A stretch of 64,000 nucleotides of DNA, from positions 1-64,000 of the forward strand of contig NZ_JAZIBG010000048.1 of assembly GCF_036621135.1 (NCBI RefSeq). The letters are read 5' to 3'. The position numbers and the translations under genes are program-made. The DNA comes from Aquincola agrisoli. Lineage in GTDB: Bacteria > Pseudomonadota > Gammaproteobacteria > Burkholderiales > Burkholderiaceae_C. Below are positions 41,941 to 50,828 of this stretch, in pieces; positions within the stretch are counted from its first letter, which is position 1; each line of letters starts with the position of its first letter. A model generated the notes under the pieces. It did not search any database. It saw only the letters and a list, made by a program, of their open reading frames with translations, and was not told the DNA's origin.

Positions 41941-42705
41941 TCAGGCTTCGCGCGCAACCGAGGGTGCCGCCTCCACCTGCTGCGCCGCGAGCGCGAGCCG
42001 GTGCAGCGTGATGTGGCGGATCTCCGCGCGCGAGGCGCCGATGTGCGCGCGGATCAGCATCTGCGCGTCGCCGGCCTTGCGGGCGCGCAACGCGGCGAGG
42101 ATCTTCTCGTGTTCGTCGAACGCGGCATGGATGCGCGCGGGCTCGATGAAGTCGAGCCGGCGGATGATGCGGATGCGCTCGGTCAGGTCGGTGTGCGTGC
42201 GCAGCATCTCGCGGCTGCCGGCCAGCGCCACCAGCGTGCTGTGCAGCTTCTCGTCCTCGCGCGCGACGGTCTTGCCGTCCATCACTCGCGCCCGGCGCGG
42301 CACGCACCAGAAGGCGCGCAGCTCGCCCAGGTCGGGTGCCGGGTCCATCGTGCACAGCCGACGCACGGCGATCAGCTCGATCTGCGTGCGGAACTCGTAC
42401 AGGTCCTCGTAGTAGGCCAGGTCGAGCGGCTTGACGAGCCAGCCGGCGTGGCCGCCGACGCGGTCGAGGTAGCCCTCGCGCGCCAGCAGGTGCAGCGCGA
42501 AGCGCAGCGGCGTGCGCGACACGCCCAGTGCGTCGGCCAGCTCCTGCTCCGCGTAGCGCTCGCCGGGCGCCATGCGGAACTCGAAGATGTCGTCTTTCAG
42601 CCGCTCGTACACGGCCTGGGCCAGCGTGGATTTCTCGCCGTCGCGCGAAGACTCGTGCACCACCACCACGCGCGCTTCGGCGCGGCCCCCGTTCGGTCGT
42701 TTCAT
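41941..42705 (-). CDS. GntR-family transcriptional regulator (FCD type)
   Basis: A 254-residue regulator. The winged helix includes AEQELADALGVSRTPLRFAL (about 52-71) and a wing GHAGWLVKPLDLAYYEDLYE. The C-terminal FCD domain has the histidine positions LHSTLVALAGS, FDEHEKILAAL and IRAHIGASRAE. It lies in the middle of the leftward series, after the NMT1-type binding-protein gene and before the transporter operon. Family operators usually contain TGGTnnACCA-like palindromes, and four such sites occur at promoters in this region, so it is the best candidate master regulator of Region D. Confidence 0.92.
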   Translation of the reverse strand: MKRPNGGRAEARVVVVHESSRDGEKSTLAQAVYERLKDDIFEFRMAPGERYAEQELADALGVSRTPLRFALHLLAREGYLDRVGGHAGWLVKPLDLAYYEDLYEFRTQIELIAVRRLCTMDPAPDLGELRAFWCVPRRARVMDGKTVAREDEKLHSTLVALAGSREMLRTHTDLTERIRIIRRLDFIEPARIHAAFDEHEKILAALRARKAGDAQMLIRAHIGASRAEIRHITLHRLALAAQQVEAAPSVAREA

Positions 42706-42718
42706 GAGCCGTGCGCCC

Positions 42719-43768
42719 TCACTTGGGCAGCATCAGCTTCGCGCGCGGCGGCAGGTACCGGTCGGTGTAGACATCGGACGCCGCGGGCACCGGAATGGCC
42801 AGCGCGGCCGCCACGTCCTGCAGCGATTTCTCCATCCGCACCGGGTCGATCTGGCTGAAGCCCTTCTCGCGCACCCAGGGCGTGACGATCGACCAGTCGA
42901 GCGAGAGCTGCATGCGCTCCATCTCGACCTGGCGGTTGATCAGGCGGTCGCGCTTGTAGAGCGCGTCGATGGCGGTCTCGGGCTGGCGGATGCTCTGCAC
43001 GATGCCGTCGGCCACGCACTGCGTGAGCGCGGTGATGGCCGCCGCATGGGCCGAGGCGAAGGCCGGCTTGACGACGAGCGCGCTGCCGTACAGCGAGGCG
43101 CCGAACTGCGGAAAGCGCATCACCACCAGGTCTTCCTTCGGGATGCCGACGGCGCGCGCGCCCATGTAGCCGGTGAACGCGGCGCCGCTGATCGCATCGG
43201 CCGTCTTGCGCGCGAGCATCGTCTCGCGCAGCTCGGGCGACACGTTGATCCACTTGACCGCGTTGGCATCGAAGCCGTTGGCCTTGGCCAGCACCGGGAA
43301 CAGCCGGCGCGAGGCGTCGCCCGGCGGCGCGGCGATCGACTTGCCGACCAGGTCGGCCGGCTTGGCGACGCCGACGTCCTTGCGGGTGATGATCGACAAC
43401 GCGGCACCGTCGTAGATCATGAAGAACGAGATCAGCCGCTCCTCGGGCTTGGACTGCTTCGCGTTGTATTCGATCATCGCGTTGATGTCGGCGAAGCCGA
43501 CGTCGTAGGTGCCGGCCGCAACCTTGATCACCGTGTCGCCCGAGCCGAAGCCGCGGTCGGTGACGACGTCGAGCCCGGCCTTTTCGTAGCAGCCGTTCTC
43601 GTGCGGCACCAGGAACGGCGCCTGCGGCCCCTGCATCACCCAGTCGAGCGCGAAGCGCAGCTTGGTGGGGCTCTGGGCCTGCGCGGCGCAGGCCGAGGCA
43701 GCCAGGATGGCCAGGGCGGTGAGGCGCAGCGTGCGCGCGGTGCGGGGCTTGGATTGCAGCGGGGTCAT
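42719..43768 (-). CDS. NMT1/THI5/SsuA-type ABC substrate-binding protein
   Basis: A 349-residue periplasmic protein with a signal peptide ending AQAQ (about residue 31). It starts TKLRFALDWVMQGPQAPFLV and carries GCYEKAGLDVVTDRGFGSGD and AAGTYDVGFADINAMIEYNA, typical for proteins that bind pyrimidine precursors, nitrate, taurine or sulfonates. Thiamine-precursor binders of this type share the DW-P motif. No matching permease or ATPase gene of the SsuBC type is adjacent, so it must work with a distant system. It sits between the DUF1116 and GntR genes. A heterocyclic or amide ligand would fit the neighbours. Confidence 0.88.
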   Translation of the reverse strand: MTPLQSKPRTARTLRLTALAILAASACAAQAQSPTKLRFALDWVMQGPQAPFLVPHENGCYEKAGLDVVTDRGFGSGDTVIKVAAGTYDVGFADINAMIEYNAKQSKPEERLISFFMIYDGAALSIITRKDVGVAKPADLVGKSIAAPPGDASRRLFPVLAKANGFDANAVKWINVSPELRETMLARKTADAISGAAFTGYMGARAVGIPKEDLVVMRFPQFGASLYGSALVVKPAFASAHAAAITALTQCVADGIVQSIRQPETAIDALYKRDRLINRQVEMERMQLSLDWSIVTPWVREKGFSQIDPVRMEKSLQDVAAALAIPVPAASDVYTDRYLPPRAKLMLPK

Positions 43769-43799
43769 CGAAGGGCCTTGGAGAAGCAGGGATCGGGAA

Positions 43800-44924
43800 T
43801 CAGGGGGCGGCTGCCGTGTCGAACAACGCCAGGTCGGGCGCGAAGCAGCCGCGGCCGATGAGGCCGGCCTCGCCGGCGGCATCGAGGATGGCAAGGTTGA
43901 CCAGGGGCGCGAGACGGTGGTGCGCGGCACGCGCCGGGTCGACCACGCCGCTGGCTTCGTCGACCACGGCCGCACGGCGCTGCGGCAGGTCGGCCGGCAG
44001 CACGGCGCGCCATTCGTCGCACAAGGCCGGCGCCGCGGCGAGCGCCTGGCCGCCGAGGCCGCAGAAGTCGAGCACCGCGCTGTCGCCGATGGCACCGAGC
44101 GCCGTCGTCGCCGCATGGCCGGGCAGCCGCAGGCCTTGCGGGGGCGTCGCCGGCACGCTGTGCCAGGCGGGCTCGCCGTGCAGCCGCAGGCCGAAGCGCA
44201 ACCCGTTGCCGCCCACCGCCGCGATGCCCTGCGTGCGGCCGCGCAGCTGGCACGCGGCGGCGGCCATCAGGATCGTCAGCACGAAGCCCGGGCTGCCGGC
44301 CAGCAGCACCCGGTCGCTGTCGGCCAGGCTGGCCAGTTGGGCCAGCAGCGCCTGGTTGGCCACGCCCGTGCGGCCATGGCATTCGTCGCCCTCGCCGAGC
44401 GCGTGTTCGATCACCGGGCCCAGCGCCACCGGCTGCTGCCGCAGCAGCGGCGCCAGCCGCTCCAGCCCGAGCGTGGTGATGGCGCGCAAGCGATCAAGCG
44501 CCCCCGCATCCAGCGTGCCGAAGCGCAGCGCCGGCGGCGGCCCTTCGACCAGCGGCGCCCAGGCCGTCTGCCGCCCATCGCCCACCACCGCCATCGGCAT
44601 CGACGCCGACACCACCTGCGCCAGCGGCGTGACGACGCCATGGTCCTGCGCCGGCGCCAGCCGCGCTTCGCCGATCGCCAGCAGCGCGTGCGCGGTCGGC
44701 ACGTCGGCCGCCAGGCCCTCGAAGATCAGCGCCTGCACCGCCGCCTGCCGCACCGGGGCCGGTGGCGTGCCTTCGAACGGCGGGCCGGCGTGCAGCAGCA
44801 CCCCGCGGCCGAGCGACGGCAGCACGTCGCTGCGACGCGCGACGTCCAGCCATCGTGCACCAGCGAACGGGGAGGCCCAGCGGGCAGGATCGGGAAGGAA
44901 GGATTCGTTCATGTCATTGGTCAT
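43800..44924 (-). CDS. DUF1116 family protein (AllG/YlbE-like)
   Basis: A 374-residue protein resembling the DUF1116 family. Features are HAGPPFEGTPPAPVRQAAVQ, ALIFEGLAADVPTAHALLA, LAPAQDHGVVTPLAQVVSAS and GEGDECHGRTGVANQALLAQ, where GDECHxR is a hallmark. The family includes E. coli YlbE/AllG, reported as part of the oxamate carbamoyltransferase encoded by allFGH. The usual partners FdrA/AllF and DUF2877/AllH are absent here. The start is uncertain (ATG at 44924 or 44912). Together with amidase and amidohydrolase neighbours it points to carbamoyl or oxamate-type chemistry, but the reaction is unknown. Confidence 0.78.
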   Translation of the reverse strand: MTNDMNESFLPDPARWASPFAGARWLDVARRSDVLPSLGRGVLLHAGPPFEGTPPAPVRQAAVQALIFEGLAADVPTAHALLAIGEARLAPAQDHGVVTPLAQVVSASMPMAVVGDGRQTAWAPLVEGPPPALRFGTLDAGALDRLRAITTLGLERLAPLLRQQPVALGPVIEHALGEGDECHGRTGVANQALLAQLASLADSDRVLLAGSPGFVLTILMAAAACQLRGRTQGIAAVGGNGLRFGLRLHGEPAWHSVPATPPQGLRLPGHAATTALGAIGDSAVLDFCGLGGQALAAAPALCDEWRAVLPADLPQRRAAVVDEASGVVDPARAAHHRLAPLVNLAILDAAGEAGLIGRGCFAPDLALFDTAAAP

Positions 44925-44976
44925 GGTGCCGCGCACTGCCGACTGATCCAGGCATCCGCGATGCTTGGGGACCCCA

Positions 44977-46578
44977 TCAGAAGGACGCGACGCCGCCGTC
45001 GGAGCGCGGATCGAACCCGCCCTCGAGGCTGCCGTCGGGACGGCGGAAGATGCAGCCGGCATGGCCGAAGGTCTCGTCGAACTCGCCGAGCACTTCCACC
45101 TCGTGGCCGCGTTCGATCAGCGCCTGCACCGTCTCGGGCGGGAAGCGGCTTTCGAGCTTGAGCGAATCGCTGGTCTGGCCCCAGGTGCGGCCCAGCAGCC
45201 AGCGCGGCGCCTCGATGGCGGCCTGCGGATCGAGCCCGTGCATCACGCTGCGGGTGAACACCGCCGACTGGCTCTGCGGCTGGCCGTCGCCGCCCATGTT
45301 CCCGTAGACCATCGTGCGGCCGTCGTCCAGCAGCGCCATCGCCGGGTTCAGCGTGTGGAACGGCTTCTTGCGCGGCGCCAGCGTGTTGATGTGCGACGGG
45401 TCGAGCGAGAACGACGCGCCGCGGTTCTGCCAGTTCACGCCGCTCTCGGCCAGCACCACGCCGGAACCGAACTCGTGGTAGATGCTCTGGATCATCGAGA
45501 CGGCATTGCCCTCGCCGTCGATCACGCCCATCCACACCGTGTCGGCCGGGCCCTTGCCGGCGCCCCACGCGGCGGCGCGGTGCATGTCGATGCGCGCGGC
45601 CATGGCGTCCAGCGCGGCGGGCTCCAGGAAGCTCGCCGGATCGACCGTCATGCTGGCCGGGTCGGTGATGTGGCGGTCGCGCACCGCGAAGGCCTGCTTC
45701 ACCGATTCGGCCGCGGCGTGCACGTAGTCGGCGCCCAGGTGGTCGAAGCGTTCCACGCCGAGCCGGTCCATCAGCCCGAGGATGATGAGCGACACCAGGC
45801 CCTGCGTGGGCGGTGGCATGTTGTAGACCGTGCCGGCGCGGTGGCGCAGCGCCAGCGGCGTCCGCAGCAGCGCCTGGTGCTGCGCCAGGTCGTCCAGCGA
45901 CAGCGGGCTGCCGGCGGCCTGCAGGTCGCGCGCGAGGCTGCGTGCCAGGTCGCCGCGGTAGAAGTCGTCGAGGCCGGCGCGGGCCAGGTGCCCGAAGGTG
46001 GCGGCCAGCCGCGGCTGGGTGAACAGCGAGCCGATCGGCGGCGCCTGGCCGCCCGGCAGGAAGGTATCCGCGAAGCCGCTGATCGGGATCAGCTCCTTGC
46101 GCTTGTGGGCGCTGTTGAGGTGCTGGCTGTTCGTGACAGGCACGCCGTGGCGCGCGCCGTCGATCGCATCGGCCAGCAGACGTTCGAGCGGCAGCCGGCC
46201 GCCCAGCCGCGTGCGGCTGAGTTCCAGCGCCTGTGCCCAGCCCGACAGCGTACCGGCGACCGTGAGGGCGGCCGAGCCGCCGCGGAACGGGATGGCGCTG
46301 CGGCCGGCGTAGTCTTCGCGGCGCACGCCGGCGGCCGAGGCGCCGCAGGCGTCGATGCCGATGACTTCGGTGCTGCCCCCCGACGGCAGGCCGACCAGCC
46401 AGAAGCTGTCGCCGCCGATGCCGTTCATGTGGGGATAGGCCACCGCGATGGTCGCGGCCGCGGCCACCATCGCCTCGATCGCGTTGCCGCCTTCGCGCAA
46501 CACGGCCAGCGCCGCCTGCGACGCCAGCGCGTGGGGAGCGACCGCCATGCCGCGGCGGCCTCGTGTGGGTTGGGTCAT
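44977..46578 (-). CDS. Gamma-glutamyltransferase family N-terminal nucleophile hydrolase
   Basis: A 533-residue member of the gamma-glutamyltransferase family. The predicted self-cleavage and catalytic residue is Thr347 in KGPADTVWMGVIDGEGN. Other family regions are VLREGGNAIEAMVAAA, GIGGDSFWLV, YNMPPPTQGLVSLIILGLMD and GNMGGDGQPQ. GGAGG lies about 10 bases before the ATG at 46578. No signal peptide is evident, so unlike periplasmic Ggt it seems cytoplasmic; such members include amide and lactam hydrolases. It lies between DUF1116 and amidase genes, so cleavage of an amide bond in the pathway is likely. Confidence 0.9.
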   Translation of the reverse strand: MTQPTRGRRGMAVAPHALASQAALAVLREGGNAIEAMVAAAATIAVAYPHMNGIGGDSFWLVGLPSGGSTEVIGIDACGASAAGVRREDYAGRSAIPFRGGSAALTVAGTLSGWAQALELSRTRLGGRLPLERLLADAIDGARHGVPVTNSQHLNSAHKRKELIPISGFADTFLPGGQAPPIGSLFTQPRLAATFGHLARAGLDDFYRGDLARSLARDLQAAGSPLSLDDLAQHQALLRTPLALRHRAGTVYNMPPPTQGLVSLIILGLMDRLGVERFDHLGADYVHAAAESVKQAFAVRDRHITDPASMTVDPASFLEPAALDAMAARIDMHRAAAWGAGKGPADTVWMGVIDGEGNAVSMIQSIYHEFGSGVVLAESGVNWQNRGASFSLDPSHINTLAPRKKPFHTLNPAMALLDDGRTMVYGNMGGDGQPQSQSAVFTRSVMHGLDPQAAIEAPRWLLGRTWGQTSDSLKLESRFPPETVQALIERGHEVEVLGEFDETFGHAGCIFRRPDGSLEGGFDPRSDGGVASF

Positions 46579-46580
46579 GT

Positions 46581-47831
46581 TCAGGAACCTCCGGTAGGTG
46601 ACAGCCATCCGTGCAGCCGATGCGCTGCGGACAGGACACCTTCATCATCGCCGCGGGCGCCGATCACCGACAGGCCGACCGGTGCGCCGTCGATGCGCAG
46701 CCAGGGCAGGCTCACCTGCGGCAGGCCGGCCAGCCCGGCAAGGCACAGCAGCTGCTGTGAACGCTGGCGCACGTCGTCGACCCGCGCGGCATCGTCGTCG
46801 AGCGACGGCGCGATGGTCGGCACCGTCGGCATCACCAGCACGCTGCCGGGCTCGGCCAGCACACGCGCCATCACGGCCGACGCGTCGACGCGCCTCCTTT
46901 GCGCCTCGGCCACTTCGGCCGGCGTGACGCGCGCGGCCTTCTCGAAACGCCCGCGCACGTCGTCGCCCAGCGTGGCGCCGTGGCGCTCGAACCAGGCGCC
47001 GTGCTGCAGCCACACCTCGGCCGCCTGCAGGGTCCGGAACGCCGCGGCCCAGTCGGCCAGGGCGAGGTCCCGCGCAACCGGGGGCGCCAGGCGCGCACCG
47101 CCGCCGTGGCGTGCGAGCGCGGGCAGCCAGGTCTCCCAGGCGTCGCGCACCGACGCGTCCAGCAGCGGACCGATGCAGCCGGCGTGCAGCCAGCGGACCG
47201 TGCTCGCGGCCTCGCCCTCGCCCGCCGGCAGCAGCCCGCCCGATGGCGCCGCGCCGGACAGCACCGCGAACACCGCGGCCAGCGCCCCGGCATTGCGCGC
47301 GAACCAGCCGACCGTGTCGAAGCTGTGCGCCAGCGTGAAGCAGCCGGCCGTGGCGATGCGGCCGTGGGTGGGCCGCATGCCCCACAGGCCGCAGTAGCTG
47401 GCCGGCAGGCGCACCGAGCCGCCGCAATCGGTGCCGAGCGCGATGTCGGCATCGCCCGCCGCCACCGCCACGGCGGAGCCCGACGACGAGCCGCCGGGCA
47501 GGCGCCCCGGGCTGGCCGGGTTCACCGGCGTCCCGTAGTGCATGTTGATGCCGGCGAGGCTGTAGGTCAGCTCGTCGGTGACGGTGCGGCCCACCCATGC
47601 GGCGCTCGCGGCCAGCAGCCGCTCGACGGCCAGTGCGCTGCGCGCCGCAGGCGCCTGCGCGGCCCGCCACGCGGGGTTGCCGGCACCGGTGCGCAGGCCT
47701 TCAACGTCGTAGACGTCCTTGGCCGCCAGCCGCAGGCCGGCCAGCGCGGCAGACCGCCTCACTGCCGCGGGCGCACGGTCGTGGCCATCGCGCACGAATG
47801 CGCCGTGTCGGCCGGGCAGCACACCCGTCAT
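46581..47831 (-). CDS. Amidase (amidase-signature family)
   Basis: A 416-residue amidase-signature enzyme. The Ser-cis-Ser-Lys triad is visible: Lys38 in LAAKDVYD, the Ser-rich loop GGSSSGSAVAV at 113-123 and the nucleophile Ser139 in GTDCGGSVRLP. The ATG at 47831 has AGGAGG seven bases upstream; a GTG at 47837 overlapping the previous stop is an alternative. It hydrolyses a carboxamide to acid and ammonia. Its place right after a cyclic-amide-type amidohydrolase gene suggests ring opening followed by side-chain deamidation. Confidence 0.92.
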   Translation of the reverse strand: MTGVLPGRHGAFVRDGHDRAPAAVRRSAALAGLRLAAKDVYDVEGLRTGAGNPAWRAAQAPAARSALAVERLLAASAAWVGRTVTDELTYSLAGINMHYGTPVNPASPGRLPGGSSSGSAVAVAAGDADIALGTDCGGSVRLPASYCGLWGMRPTHGRIATAGCFTLAHSFDTVGWFARNAGALAAVFAVLSGAAPSGGLLPAGEGEAASTVRWLHAGCIGPLLDASVRDAWETWLPALARHGGGARLAPPVARDLALADWAAAFRTLQAAEVWLQHGAWFERHGATLGDDVRGRFEKAARVTPAEVAEAQRRRVDASAVMARVLAEPGSVLVMPTVPTIAPSLDDDAARVDDVRQRSQQLLCLAGLAGLPQVSLPWLRIDGAPVGLSVIGARGDDEGVLSAAHRLHGWLSPTGGS

Positions 47832-47833
47832 GC

Positions 47834-49102
47834 TCACGCCTCCTGCGTCACCGGCAGGATCGGCGCGTCGGCCTCGAAACGCCGGCCGGCGCGCAGGCAG
47901 AAGCCGGGCGTCAGCAGCCGGTCGGTGAAGACCTGCGTGCCCTCGTTGTCGCTCAGCCGCCAGCGGCCGCGGTCGTCGTTCAACACGCTCACGTCGGCCA
48001 CGCCGCCCACCTTCAGCGTGCCGATCTCGCCTTCCAGGCCCGCCATGCGCGCGGCGTTGCGCGTCACCATGGCCACCACGTGGTCCAGCGGCAGGCCCAG
48101 CGCCAGCATGCTGGTCATCGCCGAGACGAGGCTGAAGCGCGTCTTGCCCTTGAACATGTGGTCTTCCTCGTCCGGGTGGCTGTCCGGCGTGCCGGAGGGC
48201 GCGGGCACCGAGGTGTTGTAGCCGTGCATGTCGGCGCCCAGCGTGTCGGGCACCACGCCGGCATCGAGCACGATGCGCGCCGTCTTGTAGCTGAAATGCG
48301 AGCCGTGGCCCACGTCGATCTTCAAGCCGCGGGCGATCGCCTCGGGCACCATCGGGTGGATGCGGCCGTTCTCCTCGACGAAGCCGCCCGGGTGGCGGCT
48401 GAAAGGATGCGCCAGGATGTCGCCGGGCTTCAGCATCTCGACGACCTGGTTGAAGATCGAATCCGGACTGACGGGCAGGCCGCCCTCGTCGGGCTTGGGC
48501 CAGAGCTGGCCGAAGTGGATGTAGACCGGCAGCTCGGCCTCGCGGCCGATGCGCGAGGCGGTGCGCATCACCTGCACGCCCCAGCGCGCGAAGCCGCCGA
48601 TCTCGGCGTGCGCCTTCAGCCCGCGCACGAGGTCGCGGTTCTGGCGTGCCGACTTGACCGTGGCGGCCACGTCCAGGCATTCGGGCCGGTACAGGTCGGG
48701 GTAGTAGTGGCCTTCCAGGCCGCCGACGAGGTAGGCGGACAGGTAGGCCAGCACCCGCGTGTGCGAAGGCTCCACCACGTACTGGCGGAAACCGGGCAGC
48801 GTAATGCAGCTCGGCCCGCCCTGGTCGATCACCGTGGTGACGCCGGAATGCACGCCGCACATGTCGGCATTGAGGCCGAAGCGGCCGGTGACGCCCTGGT
48901 AAATGTGGCCGTGGGTGTCGATCAGGCCCGGCAGCACGAGCTTGCCGCGGCAGTCGACCACCTGGGCGCCGGCAGGCACCGTGTCGCCGAGGTCCGCGGC
49001 GATGCCGGCGATCCTGTCGTCGACGACGAGAACATCTAAGGGGCCGTCGCGGCCGGCGGTCGGGTCGATGACGCGACCCCCTTTCAGAACCATGCTGGTC
49101 AT
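47834..49102 (-). CDS. Dihydroorotase/allantoinase-like amidohydrolase
   Basis: A 422-residue metal-dependent amidohydrolase. The family start MVLKGGRVIDPTAGRDGPLD is followed by LPGLIDTHGHIYQGVTGRFG (His-x-His), HFGQLWPKPDEG, ILAHPFSRHPGGF and a late DMHGYNTSVPAPSGTPDSHP. It has the beta-sandwich plus TIM-barrel layout used by enzymes that open cyclic amides, hydantoins or ureides. The ATG at 49102 is selected because it starts at the family N terminus. It heads the leftward series; the operator at 49135-49152 sits 33 bases upstream. The substrate is unknown but is likely a cyclic amide. Confidence 0.9.
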   Translation of the reverse strand: MTSMVLKGGRVIDPTAGRDGPLDVLVVDDRIAGIAADLGDTVPAGAQVVDCRGKLVLPGLIDTHGHIYQGVTGRFGLNADMCGVHSGVTTVIDQGGPSCITLPGFRQYVVEPSHTRVLAYLSAYLVGGLEGHYYPDLYRPECLDVAATVKSARQNRDLVRGLKAHAEIGGFARWGVQVMRTASRIGREAELPVYIHFGQLWPKPDEGGLPVSPDSIFNQVVEMLKPGDILAHPFSRHPGGFVEENGRIHPMVPEAIARGLKIDVGHGSHFSYKTARIVLDAGVVPDTLGADMHGYNTSVPAPSGTPDSHPDEEDHMFKGKTRFSLVSAMTSMLALGLPLDHVVAMVTRNAARMAGLEGEIGTLKVGGVADVSVLNDDRGRWRLSDNEGTQVFTDRLLTPGFCLRAGRRFEADAPILPVTQEA

Positions 49103-49134
49103 CTTGTCACCTGGCGTGGAAGTTTGGAACCTAA

Positions 49135-49152
49135 TAGGTGGTGTACCGCACA
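49135..49152. promoter_or_regulatory. TGGTGTACCG operator between the amidohydrolase and MarR genes
   Basis: AATAGGTGGTGTACCGCACA contains the same palindromic core as sites at 41871, 49873 and 51873 (here GGTGGTGTACCGCAC). It lies between two divergently transcribed genes, 33 bases from the amidohydrolase start and about 75 from the MarR start, so one bound protein could control both. Confidence 0.6.
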
Positions 49153-49227
49153 ATCTGTGCCACGCAGCATGCGCCCAGGTGGTGCATGCCGCGCCCGCGC
49201 AGGCCGCCTTGCGGCTAGACTTTTTGC

Positions 49228-49734
49228 ATGAGCGAACAAAAAGATCCAGCCGTGCAGGCCGAACTTGCGCAGTACCACGACCGTTCGGCGCTGTTCAGCC
49301 GCCCCGGCTTCCTGATCCGCCGGCTGCACCAGATCCACACCTGGCTCTTCGCCGAGGAAACGCAGGCCTACAACATCACGCCGGTGCAGTACAGCCTGCT
49401 TACCGCGCTGGCCGAGCACGGCGAGATGGACCAGAACACGCTCGCCTACGAGATCGGCCTGGAACGTACCAGCGTGGCCGAGGTGCTGCCGCGGCTGGAA
49501 GCGCGCGGCGTCGTGGAGCGCCGGCAGTCGCCACTGGACAGGCGCGTGAAGCTGGTGAAGATCAGCCGCAAGGGCCGCGCGCTGGCCAAGCGCATGGCCG
49601 CGGCGGCGCAGCGCGCGCACGACCGCACGATCGAGCTGCTGCCGCCCGAGGAGCGCGAGCAGTTCATGTTGCAGCTCATCAAGCTCGTCGAGGCCAACAA
49701 CGACGGCAGCGTGGTGCCGCTGCGCCTGCGCTGA
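49228..49734 (+). CDS. MarR-family transcriptional regulator
   Basis: A 168-residue winged-helix regulator. The DNA-binding core is MDQNTLAYEIGLERTSVAEV to RLEARGVVERRQSPLDRRVK, where SPLDRRVK is the beta-wing with the usual Asp-Arg. Dimerisation helices lie at both ends. MarR proteins typically respond to aromatic or heteroaromatic acids. It stands divergent from the amidohydrolase gene. It is a second candidate, after the GntR protein, for recognising the repeated palindrome of Region D, although MarR sites are more often TTGN-type inverted repeats. Confidence 0.92.
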   Translation: MSEQKDPAVQAELAQYHDRSALFSRPGFLIRRLHQIHTWLFAEETQAYNITPVQYSLLTALAEHGEMDQNTLAYEIGLERTSVAEVLPRLEARGVVERRQSPLDRRVKLVKISRKGRALAKRMAAAAQRAHDRTIELLPPEEREQFMLQLIKLVEANNDGSVVPLRLR

Positions 49735-50041
49735 GGGCCCGATGCCCACCCCTGTGCGCAGCAAATAGTTGGTATGCCCCATTTCTGCGCAAGGCGACGC
49801 AGACGGCTCACCATCCGGGTGCAGAGGGAGGCTGCGGCGTGCGAAACGCCGGCTCCTCGATAGGTCATATACGTGGTGCACCACACAGTTTCGTTCGTCG
49901 AATTTTTCCGTCGTGTCAATGACTTGGATCAAGCGCCATCCCGTCCATCCTGCTCAATGGCATAGCGGTTGCTAGCCACCGGCAGCGCGATCCACCCGTA
50001 CGGCAGCCCGCCGGCGCGGAGCCGCGACCGGGAGCAAACGA
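49735..50041. promoter_or_regulatory. Intergenic region with operator upstream of the SDR gene
   Basis: About 300 bases without a gene. ATACGTGGTGCACCACACA, core GTGGTGCACCAC at 49873-49884, is the most symmetrical copy of the Region D palindrome. A weaker half-site, GTTGGTATGCC, lies at 49768-49778. The region downstream to the SDR start contains no obvious sigma-70 hexamers. GGGAGCAAACG just before the ATG serves as ribosome-binding region. Confidence 0.6.
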
Positions 50042-50797
50042 ATGAGTCTGGACAATGCGGTGGCCATCGTCACCGGGGGTGCGCAGGGCATCGGTTTCGC
50101 CGCCGCGCAGCGGCTGGGCGAACGCGGCGCCAGGCTGGTGGTCGCCGACCGCAGCGGCGCCGAGGCCGCGGCCCGTGCGCTGCGCGAAAGCGGCTTCGAC
50201 GCGATCGCGGTCGACGTCGACGTCTCGCAGCCCGAGCAGGTCGCCGCCATGGCGCAGCGCGCCGAGGCGCACTTCGGCCGCATCGACGTGCTGGTGAACA
50301 ACGCCGGCATCTACTCGTCGCTGAAACCCACGCCCTTCGAGCAGCTCACGATGCAGGACTGGCGCCAGGTGCTCGACGTCAACGTGATCGGCGTCTTCCT
50401 CGCGTGCCAGGCCGTGCTGCCGGCTTTCAAGCGCGCGGGCGGCGGGCGCATCGTCAACATCTCCTCCGGGGTCGCGTTCAAGGGCAACCCCTGGATGGCG
50501 CACTACGTGGCCAGCAAGGGCGCCGTGATCTCGCTGACGCGGGCGCTCGCCACCGAACTGGGCGCGCACCAGGTGCTGGTGAACAGCGTCGCACCCGGCT
50601 TCACGCTCAGCGACGGCGTGCACGCCAACCCGACCCTGGTGGAGGGCGTGAAGGGCCCCTCGTTGCGCGGCCGCGTGCTGGCGCGCGACATGGTGCCGGC
50701 CGACCTGGTGGGCGCGATCGAATTCTTCGCCGGTGCGCAAGCTGCCTTCATCACCGGCCAGACGCTGGTGGTGGACGGCGGCGCGTACTTCCATTGA
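50042..50797 (+). CDS. Short-chain dehydrogenase/reductase
   Basis: A 251-residue classical SDR. The cofactor motif is VTGGAQGIGFAAAQRLGERG. NNAGIYSS, NISSGVAF (catalytic Ser) and HYVASKGAVISLTRAL (Tyr-x-x-x-Lys) are all present. Aspartate in LVVADRSG suggests NAD preference. It oxidises or reduces an alcohol/ketone. It is the first gene after the operator at 49873 and precedes the Fe(II) oxygenase gene by 31 bases. It could process the hydroxylated product of the oxygenase or molybdenum enzyme. Confidence 0.93.
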   Translation: MSLDNAVAIVTGGAQGIGFAAAQRLGERGARLVVADRSGAEAAARALRESGFDAIAVDVDVSQPEQVAAMAQRAEAHFGRIDVLVNNAGIYSSLKPTPFEQLTMQDWRQVLDVNVIGVFLACQAVLPAFKRAGGGRIVNISSGVAFKGNPWMAHYVASKGAVISLTRALATELGAHQVLVNSVAPGFTLSDGVHANPTLVEGVKGPSLRGRVLARDMVPADLVGAIEFFAGAQAAFITGQTLVVDGGAYFH

Positions 50798-50828
50798 ACC
50801 GCCACCAGTCCACGATGGAGACACCGGC

